Position numbers and translations under genes: made by a program. 64,000 bases of DNA from Rhexocercosporidium sp. MPI-PUGE-AT-0058 (Eukaryota > Ascomycota > Leotiomycetes > Helotiales), in the NCBI GenBank assembly GCA_020746875.1, contig JAGTJL010000011.1:2170001-2234000 (forward strand). The letters are read 5' to 3'. Shown piece by piece: positions 1-11,070 of the stretch. The notes below the pieces were generated by a model. The model ran no database searches, was not told where the DNA came from, and was given only the letters and a program-made list of their open reading frames with translations. Every line of letters starts with the position of its first letter. Position 1 is the stretch's first letter.

Positions 1-2965
1 ATAAAAATATTTCGTTATTTATAATTATTAAGACGATAGACTATAAAGCTTAGCAAGTATTATACTTTTTACTCCCTAAAGTATTAACTCCTAAAGTCAA
101 GAAAATAATAAAAAACAGACTTAACCGTAAGGTCTTCGAACTCTTTAAAGGGCTATATTATAACGCTTAATTCTTAATTAAGAAAAAAGAATTAAGAAAA
201 TATTACTTAATTAACTCGGTAATTATACTTAACGTAATTATTTTAAGAAACGCTAATTTATTTCTTTTTATTAACGAATTTTCAGAGGAATTTATAAGGT
301 ATTATATTACGAGCTTAATAGACTTATATTTAAGTTATAATTAATAAATATTATATTAAAGCAGCCGAGATATAATAGCTTTTTTCGTGCTTAATAATAA
401 ATTAGTCCGAAATACGACGCTATTTTAAAAAGCTATAAACTTTATTATTTAATTCGTAAGAACGATCGATAAAATATTAAAAAATATTATGCTTTTTATT
501 ATAATGCCGTTCTTAAATAACATTAGCGTAAAAGGATTATATATAAATTATAATCGGAAGGAAGTACGGCCTGGAATTCGCTAATTCATTCTTAAGCACT
601 TTCTTAACCTCGATAAGATACTAGAACGCCTTAAGCGCGCTAAAGTTATTATAAGCCTTAAATCGCAGTTTTATCGTAATAATATAAATATCGTCGGCTA
701 CGTATATAACTTATAAAGAAGAGAACCTTTAATTATATACTTAATTAAAATATAAAAATAAAAAAAACTTAAGAACGTTATAAAAATTAAAAGATTTTTA
801 AGTTTAATTATTTATTTTTATATTTAAATTAAAGACTTTTGTTTATTAATTAAGCTATTATACGATTTTATTAAAAAAGGAATTAAATTTATATAAAATC
901 CTGCAACTTATAGCTAAATAATAAAAACCTTTTAAGATATCTTATACTTTTTCCTAATACTTTATAAGATTGATTACTTTAAGAGCGCTAGCGAAATTAT
1001 TATTTTTATAAATTTTAATAAAGTCGGATAAAATGATTTCTTTAATTAACGTGACCCAAAAAATAATAAGCTTAAACCGGCGAAATATAAGAGCGGCTTT
1101 TGAATGAAGGCAAAACGAGATTATAATATTACGAAAAAAGAATATAAAAATATACTCTTAATCCTTAAGAAGCTTAAAATCTAGCTTATAAGAGTCTATT
1201 TTATTATAAAAATTAACATAAATATTCTTATTATTTAATTTAAAAGAATTACTTACGACTATTTTAGTATAATACTCACTCGCTAGCTCGCCTGGATTAG
1301 GCTTTTCGACTTCGAAGTGCGCTATATTAAAAGTATTACGCATACAGTAGCAAATACTCTTTTAAAAAGACTTAAATACCTTAAGAATACTAAAAAGGAT
1401 ACTGAAAATAATAACGATAGGAATTAGATTTTAATTAAATTTAATACGGTTAGAATTTACCCGGTAAAAGCGGAAAACACGGAAAATTTAATAAAAGAGC
1501 CAGAGACCTTCGATGACCTTAAGCTAACTCGAAGACGCGATATCCTCATCGATATAAAGCGAAAAGTCCAAGAACTGCGAGATAAGTCGAACGATTAAGT
1601 AATACTTAATAACGACTTAAGTATAAATTAAAAGAATAAAGCGGACTTATTAATATCTTTAAAATATTATAAGGAATATTATTAAAAAATAATTACTTAC
1701 TTAATTATATTTAAAATTCCGAAAAGTATAAACTTAAAAACTTTTTATATATTTAAGAAAAAAATATTATTATATGAAGTTTATAATTAACGTATTTAGA
1801 AGCTTTTATTAAAAAGCGTACTTATTAAACTTATTATTAATACTAATAAAGATAAAATATATATCTTGCGAAGCTATTATAATAACTCCGGTTATAAAAG
1901 AAGAAAAAGTATATATTATCGCATCTTTTAGCGCTATTTCTGGAAAAGCTATTTTAAAGACTTCGCGGAATTCGTTAAAATATACAATAAGTATATATTA
2001 CGTAATATTAAGTAATAAAAAGAATTTATAATCTTAATTACTTTAAATAAACTTATAAAAAAATAAGCGCTAAATATTATTTTTATATTAATACGAAACA
2101 AGAAAAAGTATTTTATTATCGCTCGGGACGATATAAGCGATTAAGTCGAAGCTAAGGCGCTTGCTTCGAAAGAGATTAAAAGCATCGCTGATTTCATTTA
2201 ATAAGATATTATTTGCCGATATAAGCTGTTTTAAAAGCTAGTAATCGATAAAAGTATAAAGAATATAAGCGAAGTCGTTAACTTATTAAATAAAATAGAA
2301 ATTCGACGAATTCAAATATCGACTTATAACGCGAAAGCTAATAATATAATCGAGCGAAGATATAGCCTTATTAAGAATACTTTATTTAAAATAAAAAAAA
2401 ACTGAATAAGTAATTTACTAGCGGTTCTATTTACTGATCGTATTATAATTTATAGATTTATAAATTATATCTTTTTTTATATAATTTACGATAAAGAATT
2501 AATTCTTCTTATCGAAACACGTTATTTTATTTAAAGAAGCTTTTTTTCGGAAGATATTAAAAGTATTAACGATTTAATTTATATTCGAACTTTTTAATAT
2601 TAAATACGGAATAATAATATAAAAAAAGCTAAGTTTTAAAAGATACGCTGTAAATAAGAAAGAAAAGAAGCTTTCGACGTAAAAAAAGATATTCGAAATA
2701 AGCTATTATAAGTTAAAGACTTAATTCTTAAGCACGATTTTATTTAAGAAATTAATATATTAAAGAATAAAAAGCTTAACTTTCGGTAGCTAAAATCTTA
2801 CGAAATTTATAAAGCTTTTTCTAAAAAGAGTTATTATAAACTAAAAGAGCTAAGAGATAATAATATATTCTTTTACGGTATTTTTATAATTAATTACTTT
2901 AAGTTATTTCATAAACGAAAGCGTTTTATTTATTATAAAAACGACGAGCTTTTAATAATAACTTA
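1..2965 (+). mobile_element. Decayed Ty3/gypsy retrotransposon pol (3' part; start outside window)
   Basis: Six-frame reading gives a reverse transcriptase tail (about 240-720: 'NEFSEEF', then 'PFLNNISVKGLYINY' where the family has FLDD, then 'KSQF', 'IVGYVY'). RNase H-like text follows (about 840-1,060). Next is an integrase C-terminal region (about 2,200-2,560: 'RIQISTYNAKANNIIERR', 'LLAVLFTDR') and a post-integrase segment (2,810-2,960: 'AFSKKSYYKLKELRD'). The order RT, RNase H, IN is that of Ty3/gypsy, and the wording differs from the chromodomain elements further right, so this is another lineage. Stops and frame breaks occur throughout and AT content is very high, as expected after RIP. 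The element cannot be mobile. Its 5' half lies left of the window. The 3' LTR is not certain; a 'GACCGTGACA' LTR-like end at 4,222 is a candidate. Confidence 0.85.
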
Positions 2966-5900
2966 ATATAATAATAATAAAGACCAGCTTAAACTCAGTC
3001 TTAAAAAGCGAAATTTATAAGATTTTAAAGACCTTAAAAAGCTTACGAGATAAGCTATATAAAATAATAAAATTATTATTAAAATACTTAAAAAGTTAAT
3101 TCACACAAAATAAAGTTAATATTAAGTCGTCATTTATTCTTTTAGCGATTAACTTAATCGCCACGACTAATACTATTAATTACTTCTTATTATAATTCTT
3201 ATAGCTTATCGCTCAGCGTTATCGAACGCTAAATTATAGCGAGGATATACTTTTTATATCTTACGGGGAAGACGAAGATTAAGGCATAATAATAGAAGCA
3301 TATATTAAAATATTAAAAGCTCTTTCTTAAATAACGAAAAATCCCTTCAGTACTTCGAATACTATTTACGCTTATAAATACCCTCCGATTATATTCATAA
3401 GTCGTTTCGTAATAATAATATTAATATCCCAGTCGAGCTAAATAATATATTTACGGTAGCTGCTTTTCGAATAATTTAATATTATTAACGTTAAACGTAC
3501 AGGCTCGAAAGCTTATAAATATAATAATTATTAGTATTTTATAAAGCTAAAGAAGCTCTTAAGAAACTCAAAGAGAGTTTTAGCCTTATAAAATAATTTA
3601 ATTAAATTAAGTCGATTATAACTTACGTTATAAAAAAGCAGAATCTAATCGAGCACTTATTCTTTATTAAATCTTATAAAGAATTAAATAATAAATTAAA
3701 TAAGGTTCTTTTAACAAGCTATTCCGGAGCGTTAATAGTCTTAATATATTAATAGGCTAAGCGCTGAAAATAATAACCCCCCGAGATATACTGCCGAAGC
3801 AAGCTCGTATAATAAGTCCTTAAAAGTAATCGAAGACTAGAAATTCTTTTTTAATATTATTTAAATATTTTATAATAAGAAAGATTTACTTTAATTAAAA
3901 TAGTTTTTAAAACTACAGTAAATAAGTTATTAATTTAAAAAGAAAATATATAACGATTAAGAAATTACGCGTAATTAAACGATTTAAGATTTGAAGAAAC
4001 TTATAAGGCTAAATAAATAAAATTAATCTATATATGCAAATAAATAATAAAACGCGCGATAAGCTATAAGTTATTATAAAGGAAATAAGCTATTATAATT
4101 ACTTTATACCGGTAATAAAGATCGTCAGATCTATTATTAATAATATAAAAAGTTTATTTAAATATTAATAATTCTAATATAATATACTTAAAAACGGAGC
4201 TTAATATTCCGAGACCGTGACAATTAAGCTAAAAACGAGTAAAGTAAGTACGGCTAGTAAATTATAAATCTTTAGCTTTTCTATATCTCTCTTACGCCTT
4301 TAATTCTTTATATTATAAATGCTTTATTTCTAATTAAACTATCGGTCCTCGGAAATTAGCGGTCGAGTTATTATAAGCTTAAAGTTTAACGTAAGAGTTA
4401 TTATTAGATTTTATAAGTTCTCTCGATCGACGGCTATTAAGTCTAAGCTTTTACGCTGCTTAAGTATTAATAGCAATAACTTAATTAAGAGCAAAAGTAT
4501 AAGACACCGGATTGAATACCGTAATAAGCCGAGCTTGCCTTAAGCTATTCTAAGTAACGCATCGAAGTGCTGAAGTAATAACGATTTTATTTCCTCAGAG
4601 TTTCGGTTAATTAATTTTAAGATAATAAAATAAGCAGAATTATTCCGTGCGAAAGGAGATTTTAATTAATCTGAATTACACGCTTCTTCCTTAGCTATTC
4701 CGAAATCTCGCTTATCGGAATTCAAATATTATTATTATAGTTCCGTTGCAGTAATAATTTTATAAAAGATTTAAACAAGTAAATAATGCCTTATCGTAAG
4801 TATTTAAGCTATTTATAAGTATTCCTCTGACTTTATTCTTATAGAATTATTTCTTATTAAGTAAATTAATTAGATTTTAGATCAGGAGCTTTTTTTAGCC
4901 AGATATTAGTCTTCGGACTTTTAAATTAAGAATATTAATTGACTAAGAAAGAGTATTATTACTTCCGCTTTTAAGATATATTTATTTCTTCTTTAAACTT
5001 AGAATCCGGTTTAGCTTACACCGGCTTATAAAAGTGTTCGAGGTATACTTTTATTACTTTTAGAGTTATTATAGAATTATATTAATATAAAGTTCTTTAA
5101 AAAAGAACTTTACTTTTAGACAAAAAGGATTACTTTAATAAAAAAGAACTTTTACAAAGCTCGATATTATCGGTTTAGAGGTTACTTATAATATAATTAA
5201 TAAAAGCTTAAAATAAGTAACGAGATTAAAAATACTTCTTATTTTAATAAAGCAATTAAAGCTGCGTTTTTACTTTAGGTCTTTAAATCGCATTAGAAGA
5301 TTATTAAGATTTAAAAGTTAGCGATATCGAATAAGAAAGAACTTACTTTTAGTCTTTTATCTTTCTTAATTAATTAATAATAAAAAGCAAATCGAAGGAA
5401 AACGATAACGAAGGCGGTCTAAAATAGCTTATAATTTATTAAAGCTTTAAGAGTTATTCTCGAGAAGCTTTTATTCCGTAACTTGCCGCTAAAAAAAGAA
5501 AAAGATTATAAAGAAGACTAAGTAACTCGAAGTTAATATATAAAGTATAATATCTCTTCTCTTTTCCTTTTAAATATAATAAATCTTAGCTGCTTATAAT
5601 AATCTATTTATTTATTAAAGAATAATAAGAAGATATAATAAGAAATTATTAAAGTATTATCGGCGCTTTTATCCGATATAATGACTATTAAGATAAAAAG
5701 AAAAAGAATTACTTAAGACCGATTTCGTCGCTATTTAATATCGACTTATTAAAGAAGTAAGAGCAAAAAAAAGAAAATAAGAGTAAAGAAGAGACTTAAT
5801 TAAGTTTAAAAAAGATGTTCCGATTGGCTTTTTTTCACTTTTTTATTATACTTTGAACCTTAAAGGTAAGAAAACCATCTTTCGATTACTTATTTACTTT

Positions 5901-6079
5901 TAATTTTATATATTTATATATTCTTACTTCTTCAGTATATTCTTAATATATTTCTTTTTATTCTTAATGACGATTAAGAAGGTTCGTAGAAGATTCGTTA
6001 AAATAAGAATATAAAAAAGAAGTGGGGTCGTTAAAAATACGCTAAGTTAAAGTATAAAAGAATATTAACGAATCTGACG
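2966..6079. other. AT-rich RIP-type tract, no gene
   Basis: Very AT-rich DNA with dense stops in all frames. A 'GACCGTGACA' string ending at 4,222 matches the right end of the LTR family seen at 20,571 and 58,626, so an LTR probably ends here, but I could not fix its start. I recognised no coding remnant in the remainder. Confidence 0.6.
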
Positions 6080-6545
6080 CGTTATAGGGATCGATCTTTA
6101 TTTTATAAGGAAAGTCAGTTTCTGCGTTATAACAAAAAGAATAAAGAACTTATTCAGAATATTAATTATACGCCGATTTATCTTAAAAGAATTATTTTAA
6201 TTTTACTAAAACTGAAGTTTACTCGAATATAATATTTAAGAGGGCAAGTTTAAGCGGCAGGAATAATACGATAAGTATTAAGAAATATGAAAAAACTAAT
6301 ATAAATATAAAGAAACGCGTAAAGCTTTCTTAAGAATATTATAGAAAAGAATAATAAAATTATTAAAAAGGAAAAAAAGAAAAAAGAGTAATAAGATAAA
6401 AAACGATATTTAAAGGTATTAAGCGAGACGATTATTTACTTCTAAAGGTGAGGTGTAGGTTATTTAATATTTACCTGTCTTTATTTAAATATATTTTCCT
6501 TTAAGTATTTAAAGCTTTAAAGCTATAATACTAATTCTTACTTTG
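6080..6545 (+). repeat. Dispersed repeat R1, left copy
   Basis: This stretch closely matches the reverse complement of 62,485-62,870. Shared landmarks include 'ACGCGTAAAGC', 'AGCGGCAG' and 'TTTTCCTTTAAGTA', spread over roughly 400 bp in the same order. Both copies are RIP-type AT-rich. Short open stretches exist but I recognise no protein family, so the class of element is unknown. Confidence 0.7.
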
Positions 6546-6586
6546 TTGCTCGAGGTCGAGTATGAGTTTTCTAAGGGAGGGACGCA

Positions 6587-6868
6587 TGTAATAGGGTTAA
6601 CCTTAGAGGTCTATTTGTCACGTGATTGAGCCGCATCTTGTTGTATTTAAGATAGCCTTTAAGGCAGTATCTTTTAAAAATAATAACGATTTTTATTATT
6701 ATAACTTTTCCTTCTTATTTAAATTATACCTCTCTTTTCCTTTAATAAATTATATTCCTTAAATATATAATATCTCTAGTATTTATTAAATGGGTATTTC
6801 CTACGTTTATCTTCCGGCACTTGCTTTGCTACCCTCTTATTGTGTGCTTGGTGTTTTCCCTTCCATAA
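6587..6868 (+). repeat. Solo LTR, family L1 (RIP-mutated)
   Basis: About 282 bp aligned end to end with the copies at 23,857-24,136 (plus) and 59,449-59,730 (minus). Shared blocks include 'TCACGTGATTGA', 'TGTATTTAA', 'CGGCACTTGCTTTGCTACC' and a CCxCAA end. The terminal TG/CA bases are changed by C-to-T type mutations. No internal retroelement sequence adjoins it, so it is called solo. I see no clear target duplication. Confidence 0.75.
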
Positions 6869-7019
6869 TATAAAGACTCTTATTATAGAGATATACTTAA
6901 TAATTAACGTTTAAGTACGTGAGTTTAATTGTTTTCCTTAAATCTTGCGCTTTTTAGCGTGCCTTATAATAAATTTATTTAAATAGTAACTTTTCATAAT
7001 ACTGGTCTTATTTATATTT

Positions 7020-7641
7020 TATCGTTAACTAATTAGGATGGCCTTAATATCCGGAATTTCTAATTTTTAAAACTAAAGCTTAATAACTTCGGAATAAGCG
7101 TTATTCATACGTATAAAATTAACGTATATTTGCTTCTTTGTTTTTAGAATAGAATTTTGTATTAAAAACTTATAAATTTAATTTTTTCTGAGTAGTAAAT
7201 AGTCTTCTTAAAAAGCTAAAAGCCTTTTTTTAAAAACCTTAATTTATATATACGTAACTCTACGACCGAGAGACTCTTAAGTCAGAATCTAATTAGTTAA
7301 TCGATTCTTTATTACTGTAAGTAGCTTTTGTAAGTAGTTAGTACTTTCTCGGTATAATAAAGTCGTTATATTACGGCTACGAAGTATAGACTTTAGAATA
7401 TTTTATTTAAGCGATACCTTTCGCAAAGACTTGCTATTTGCGATTTCTGTAAGTATATATATAATATTATACTCGGTATATTAAGGCTTTATAATAAGGA
7501 TAAGTCGTATTTTAAATTTGAAAAGAATTAATTAAAGAATTAAGGAGTAATTAATTATTTAAGTTAGTAGGTAAATATAGCGGTGAGTTAAGCGAGGTGG
7601 GTGAAATGGGGGGGTGAGCGGAATGGGGGTGCTCGACGTTA
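7020..7641 (-). mobile_element. Fot1/pogo-like (Tc1/mariner) transposon fragment, copy A
   Basis: It shares over 380 bp with copy B (25,020-25,404) and has the same terminal signature: '...GAGTTAAGCGAGGTGGG...GACGT' followed by TA. Copy B translates on the minus strand into the start of a Fot1/pogo-type transposase. Copy A is more decayed, and the same frame carries many stops. The terminal TA fits insertion at TA dinucleotides, the rule for this superfamily. The other transposon end was not found, so the fragment is truncated or its left side has decayed beyond recognition. Confidence 0.6.
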
Positions 7642-8500
7642 ACTCGAATTCTGATCGGAATACTCGTTATCCTCAGCTACTTACGATAACCTCTCTTCGT
7701 TATCTGTGTACTTACTCTTATTATTTATGAAACTCCGAACCTCCTAGTTCTGAAGGGCTACTTACAGATTTACTGTCGAGAGGGCTTCGCTGTTTAAGTT
7801 TTTCGTTATATATTAAAGACCTTTTGCTAGTAGCTTAAGTAGGCAGAAGCAGTAGAGAACTAACTTTCAAGCCCTAGCTCTCCCTCGAACGGTAATATCA
7901 GGAGGTTAACTAGGCAATCTCGATTAAAGTCAGCGGTATTTCCGACAATTGTCCTTTTACTTCCTATCTACGCTTCTCGTCACAGAGATTATTCCACTCG
8001 AAGAGAATATCTTTATCCTCGAATATGAAGTCGAGATCTCCTTGCTTAAGTCGACTTTGAAGTAATGCATTAATGCTGTGCTAAGAATAGTTTTGGTCAT
8101 TTATAATACTGTATAGTTCTTCGAGAACATGTTGATTAGATAATGCCTTCGCCCACAGAACCGCTTGTTCTGGCTAATTATAAGAGCTATTATATTCTGA
8201 GCTTTGGAGAAAACTTTTAAAAGTTATATTAAGCTCTTGGATAATAAATAATTGCTAAGCATAGATTGGAGTGGTAAATATATACGTGTTAGAGGGCATT
8301 ATTGTGGCCATCAGGTATATAAAGTCATAAAGTTCCGGAGGTTATCTAGATGATCTATTGTGCCGAGAGCAAGGAGGAACGGCTGATCGAGGTCTAACTC
8401 CTCGGAGGGCTGCGACCCATTCATTTTGCAACCGAGGCACCAGAATTCTGTTTCAAAATTGGTAATGGAACGTGAGAGATGGATAAATCGACAAACCAAG
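7642..8500 (-). pseudogene. Decayed gene of unknown function
   Basis: On the minus strand one reading frame stays gene-like from about 8,330 down to 7,645 but is cut by TAG, TAA and TGA codons, mostly where CAG/CAA/CGA/TGG would fit. Phrases such as 'PEQAVLWAKALSNQHVLE' and 'RLKQGDLDFIFEDKDILF' look like real protein. A short intact frame at 8,311-8,499 ('DHLDNLRNFMTLY' near its end) probably belongs to the same gene after a frameshift or intron near 8,320. Base composition is intermediate between island and AT block. The left edge is exactly the Fot1-like terminus. I do not recognise the family. Confidence 0.5.
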
Positions 8501-9273
8501 CCTGTTTACTCTCGCTTTCACGTTTGATTGAGATAATCTTCAGAATATGATAGAACGTGATGCCTTTGTTTAGTCGGTTTTTGAATTGATTTTTAACTCT
8601 AATATAATTTTACTGTTCTTCAATGATATCGTGTACTTCTACACCTGACAAGCTGTCCTTGTCAACATCGGGCAAACATCCACGTGACAATTTAAAGGCA
8701 AAACGAATTCGTGGGATCAGCCTTCTTGGTAGCACGGTGAAAGTTAAGAAGTAGTATTGCGTTCTTTAGTTACTTGTCTTTTTAAATTTTAGACCCTTAG
8801 TACTTGCATTAAAGTTTTAAGAGACTTTGTTAATGTGCAAGAAAGAAAGCTAAGAGTATCTTCGGACTAGTTGAAAGTAAGATAGTAACGTGAAAGTATT
8901 ATATCTTCTATTAGCTCAACTAGGATAGGAAAGTCCAGAAGAACTTGCGATGTTTTAGGAGACTAGTGTAAATAATCGCGCTTAAGATATTGCAGATCTG
9001 GGACTGAGAGCCTGTCAGGTCTGACCTCGAGGACTAGCGAGCTTACTAATCTTAATCCTTTTATTAAAGGAAAATCCTATATTCGCTTCTGACAGAGACT
9101 TGCAGGATATCTTTAAAGAGGAGATCAAAGTAACGCTTTTCAAGACTCAATATCGTAAGTTCTGGTTTGTATTTTAGAGAAAGAAGCTTATACTTCGGCT
9201 ATTACGGTAGCTATTTCTTATTTCTTTATCTTATATCAGTGTGAGCAAAATTAATCGTATAAAGCAATTAATA
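8501..9273. other. Intermediate-composition tract, no gene recognised
   Basis: About 770 bp less AT-rich than the neighbouring transposon DNA. It could be more of the same decayed gene region, but no frame gave recognisable protein. Confidence 0.4.
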
Positions 9274-9310
9274 TTTGATTTGATTTGATTTGATTTGATT
9301 TGATTTGATT
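9274..9310. repeat. Pentanucleotide microsatellite (TTTGA)n, about 7 units
   Basis: Perfect tandem TTTGA units ending in an imperfect TTTTGATT, inside non-coding AT-rich DNA. Confidence 0.95.
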
Positions 9311-10314
9311 TTGATTAATTAATGACCTTTTTTTTATAGATATTTATATACAATATAAGAATAGATTAAATAAGCGAGTACTTTAATAAATAAATAATAA
9401 ACTAACTAATAAACTAATTATTCAACTTCTCCAATAAAGAATAAGTTATTATTCTTTACATTTATAACTTCTTCTCTTATATCGTCTTCTTCTTCTTTCT
9501 CTTTAATAACTCTCCAACTTTTTAAGCATATAACCTTCTCGAACGTATCTTTTGCTAGCCGATTTCTTAGCCTATTAATAATAAGAGCTCCTTGTAACGA
9601 TACTAGCCAAGAGAGCGGTGTAAGAGGTATATGGTAGTACTTTAGCTGAGGCTATCGAGAGCTAATAAGTCTAATACGAAGGAAATAAGAAGATGAAGAA
9701 GGAAAGAGGGAGTAGAGGGAGTATGAGTTCATATATATAAGCTCCTCCGAAACTCTTCCGGTATTAGTCCGACTCGGCATGACTTAATTACCTTTAAACC
9801 CTTAGATTCCTTGACTCGCTAAGAAGCTCTTAAGTGTACTTATTATTATATTATTCTCTTTTTAAAAAAGAAATTATTTTTAATTTTTAATTAGTTATAA
9901 TTTAGTGTTATTGCGGTGCTAAGGGCTCTTATCTAAGGTTAAGCGAGGTTACGCGAGCGTAAGCAAGGTCTTATATAATAACAAATAATATATTATAAAA
10001 AGGCAAGCTTTTATTTATTTAATTAATAAAATAAGCGTTTAAATCTAGTCCGTTACTTATTATATTATACTACTTTAACGCCATCGATTTGTTTACTTAT
10101 ATTAGCGCATATATACGTCAAACTTTTTAAGGAATTAATTCTTCTTCTTTTAATAATATATACTTCTCCGTAAGTTACTTTAAATTATAGATTTACGTTA
10201 TATAATTATTAATACGTATAATTAATTAATTAAAATAAATAAATAATAATAAATAAATAAAATCCCGTAACTTTTATAATAAAATCCGAATTCTGACTAT
10301 AATAGTGCTTCTTT

Positions 10315-11070
10315 TAACTCTATCGGGAGCCTTAGCGGCGGCTTACCGCAACTACTGCGTGCGCTGCGTGCGCTGGATGGCGAAGGAGCCGGGCTACTCT
10401 TATTACTTCGACAAGAATGGCTCGAAGAAATGTGCTTATTATATAGCTTAGAAAAGATCTTGCCGCCTTATAAATTAAGGTCCGGAAAACTTTTAAAACA
10501 AATCTAATATTAATACTTTTGACTTTTTAGCTTCCGTAATTTATAAGCCCGGAATATAACGCGTTATTAATAGCTGCCGATAATACGGAAGTTTAAGTTA
10601 TTGCCTCGTTAATCGACGAAGTATTATTTATAACGACCGCGGAAGCGTTTAAAATTATAAAAAAGCTAGGGTTTACGGTATTAAAAAAGACTCGGACTTT
10701 TCGTTATATTATATCTAAGCAATTAAATAACGTTATTATAAGTTATTAAATTTATTATAAATAATATTAGTATTTAATACTTAAAAGCCTTACTAGAGTT
10801 TTCGCGAGTCCTTGCTACTTTAATAGTTAAAATAGCTCGCCGTAGTAATAATATTAATAATAAAGAAGGAGAAGAGGATAAGAATAAGAATATAAATATA
10901 ATTTATTATTATATACGTTATAATAGTATTAAGCGTAAGGCGGCTATTATTACTATTAAGAAGAAGAAGAAAAAGAAAAAGTTTAGCTTTTTTTATAAAG
11001 GATTAAATAGCGAGCTGACCGAGCTTCTATTGAGAGAGGAGGAGGATTCTTTTAATAAAGATTAAAAGGC
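10315..11070 (+). pseudogene. Antisense Cys-rich/Lys-rich reading frame inside the element
   Basis: On the strand opposite to pol, the text begins 'NYCVRCVRWMAKEPGYSYYF' followed by 'KKCAYY' and 'KRSC', a CxxC...C..(C)-type cysteine pattern with some Cys apparently changed to Tyr. It continues with stops and ends in a basic region ('KKKKKKKKFSFFYKG') and 'ELTELLLREEED'. It resembles zinc-binding, gag-like proteins carried by fungal repeats, but I cannot assign it to a named family. It lies between the pol 3' end and the element's left end, so it may be an accessory antisense frame or a separate insertion. Confidence 0.4.
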
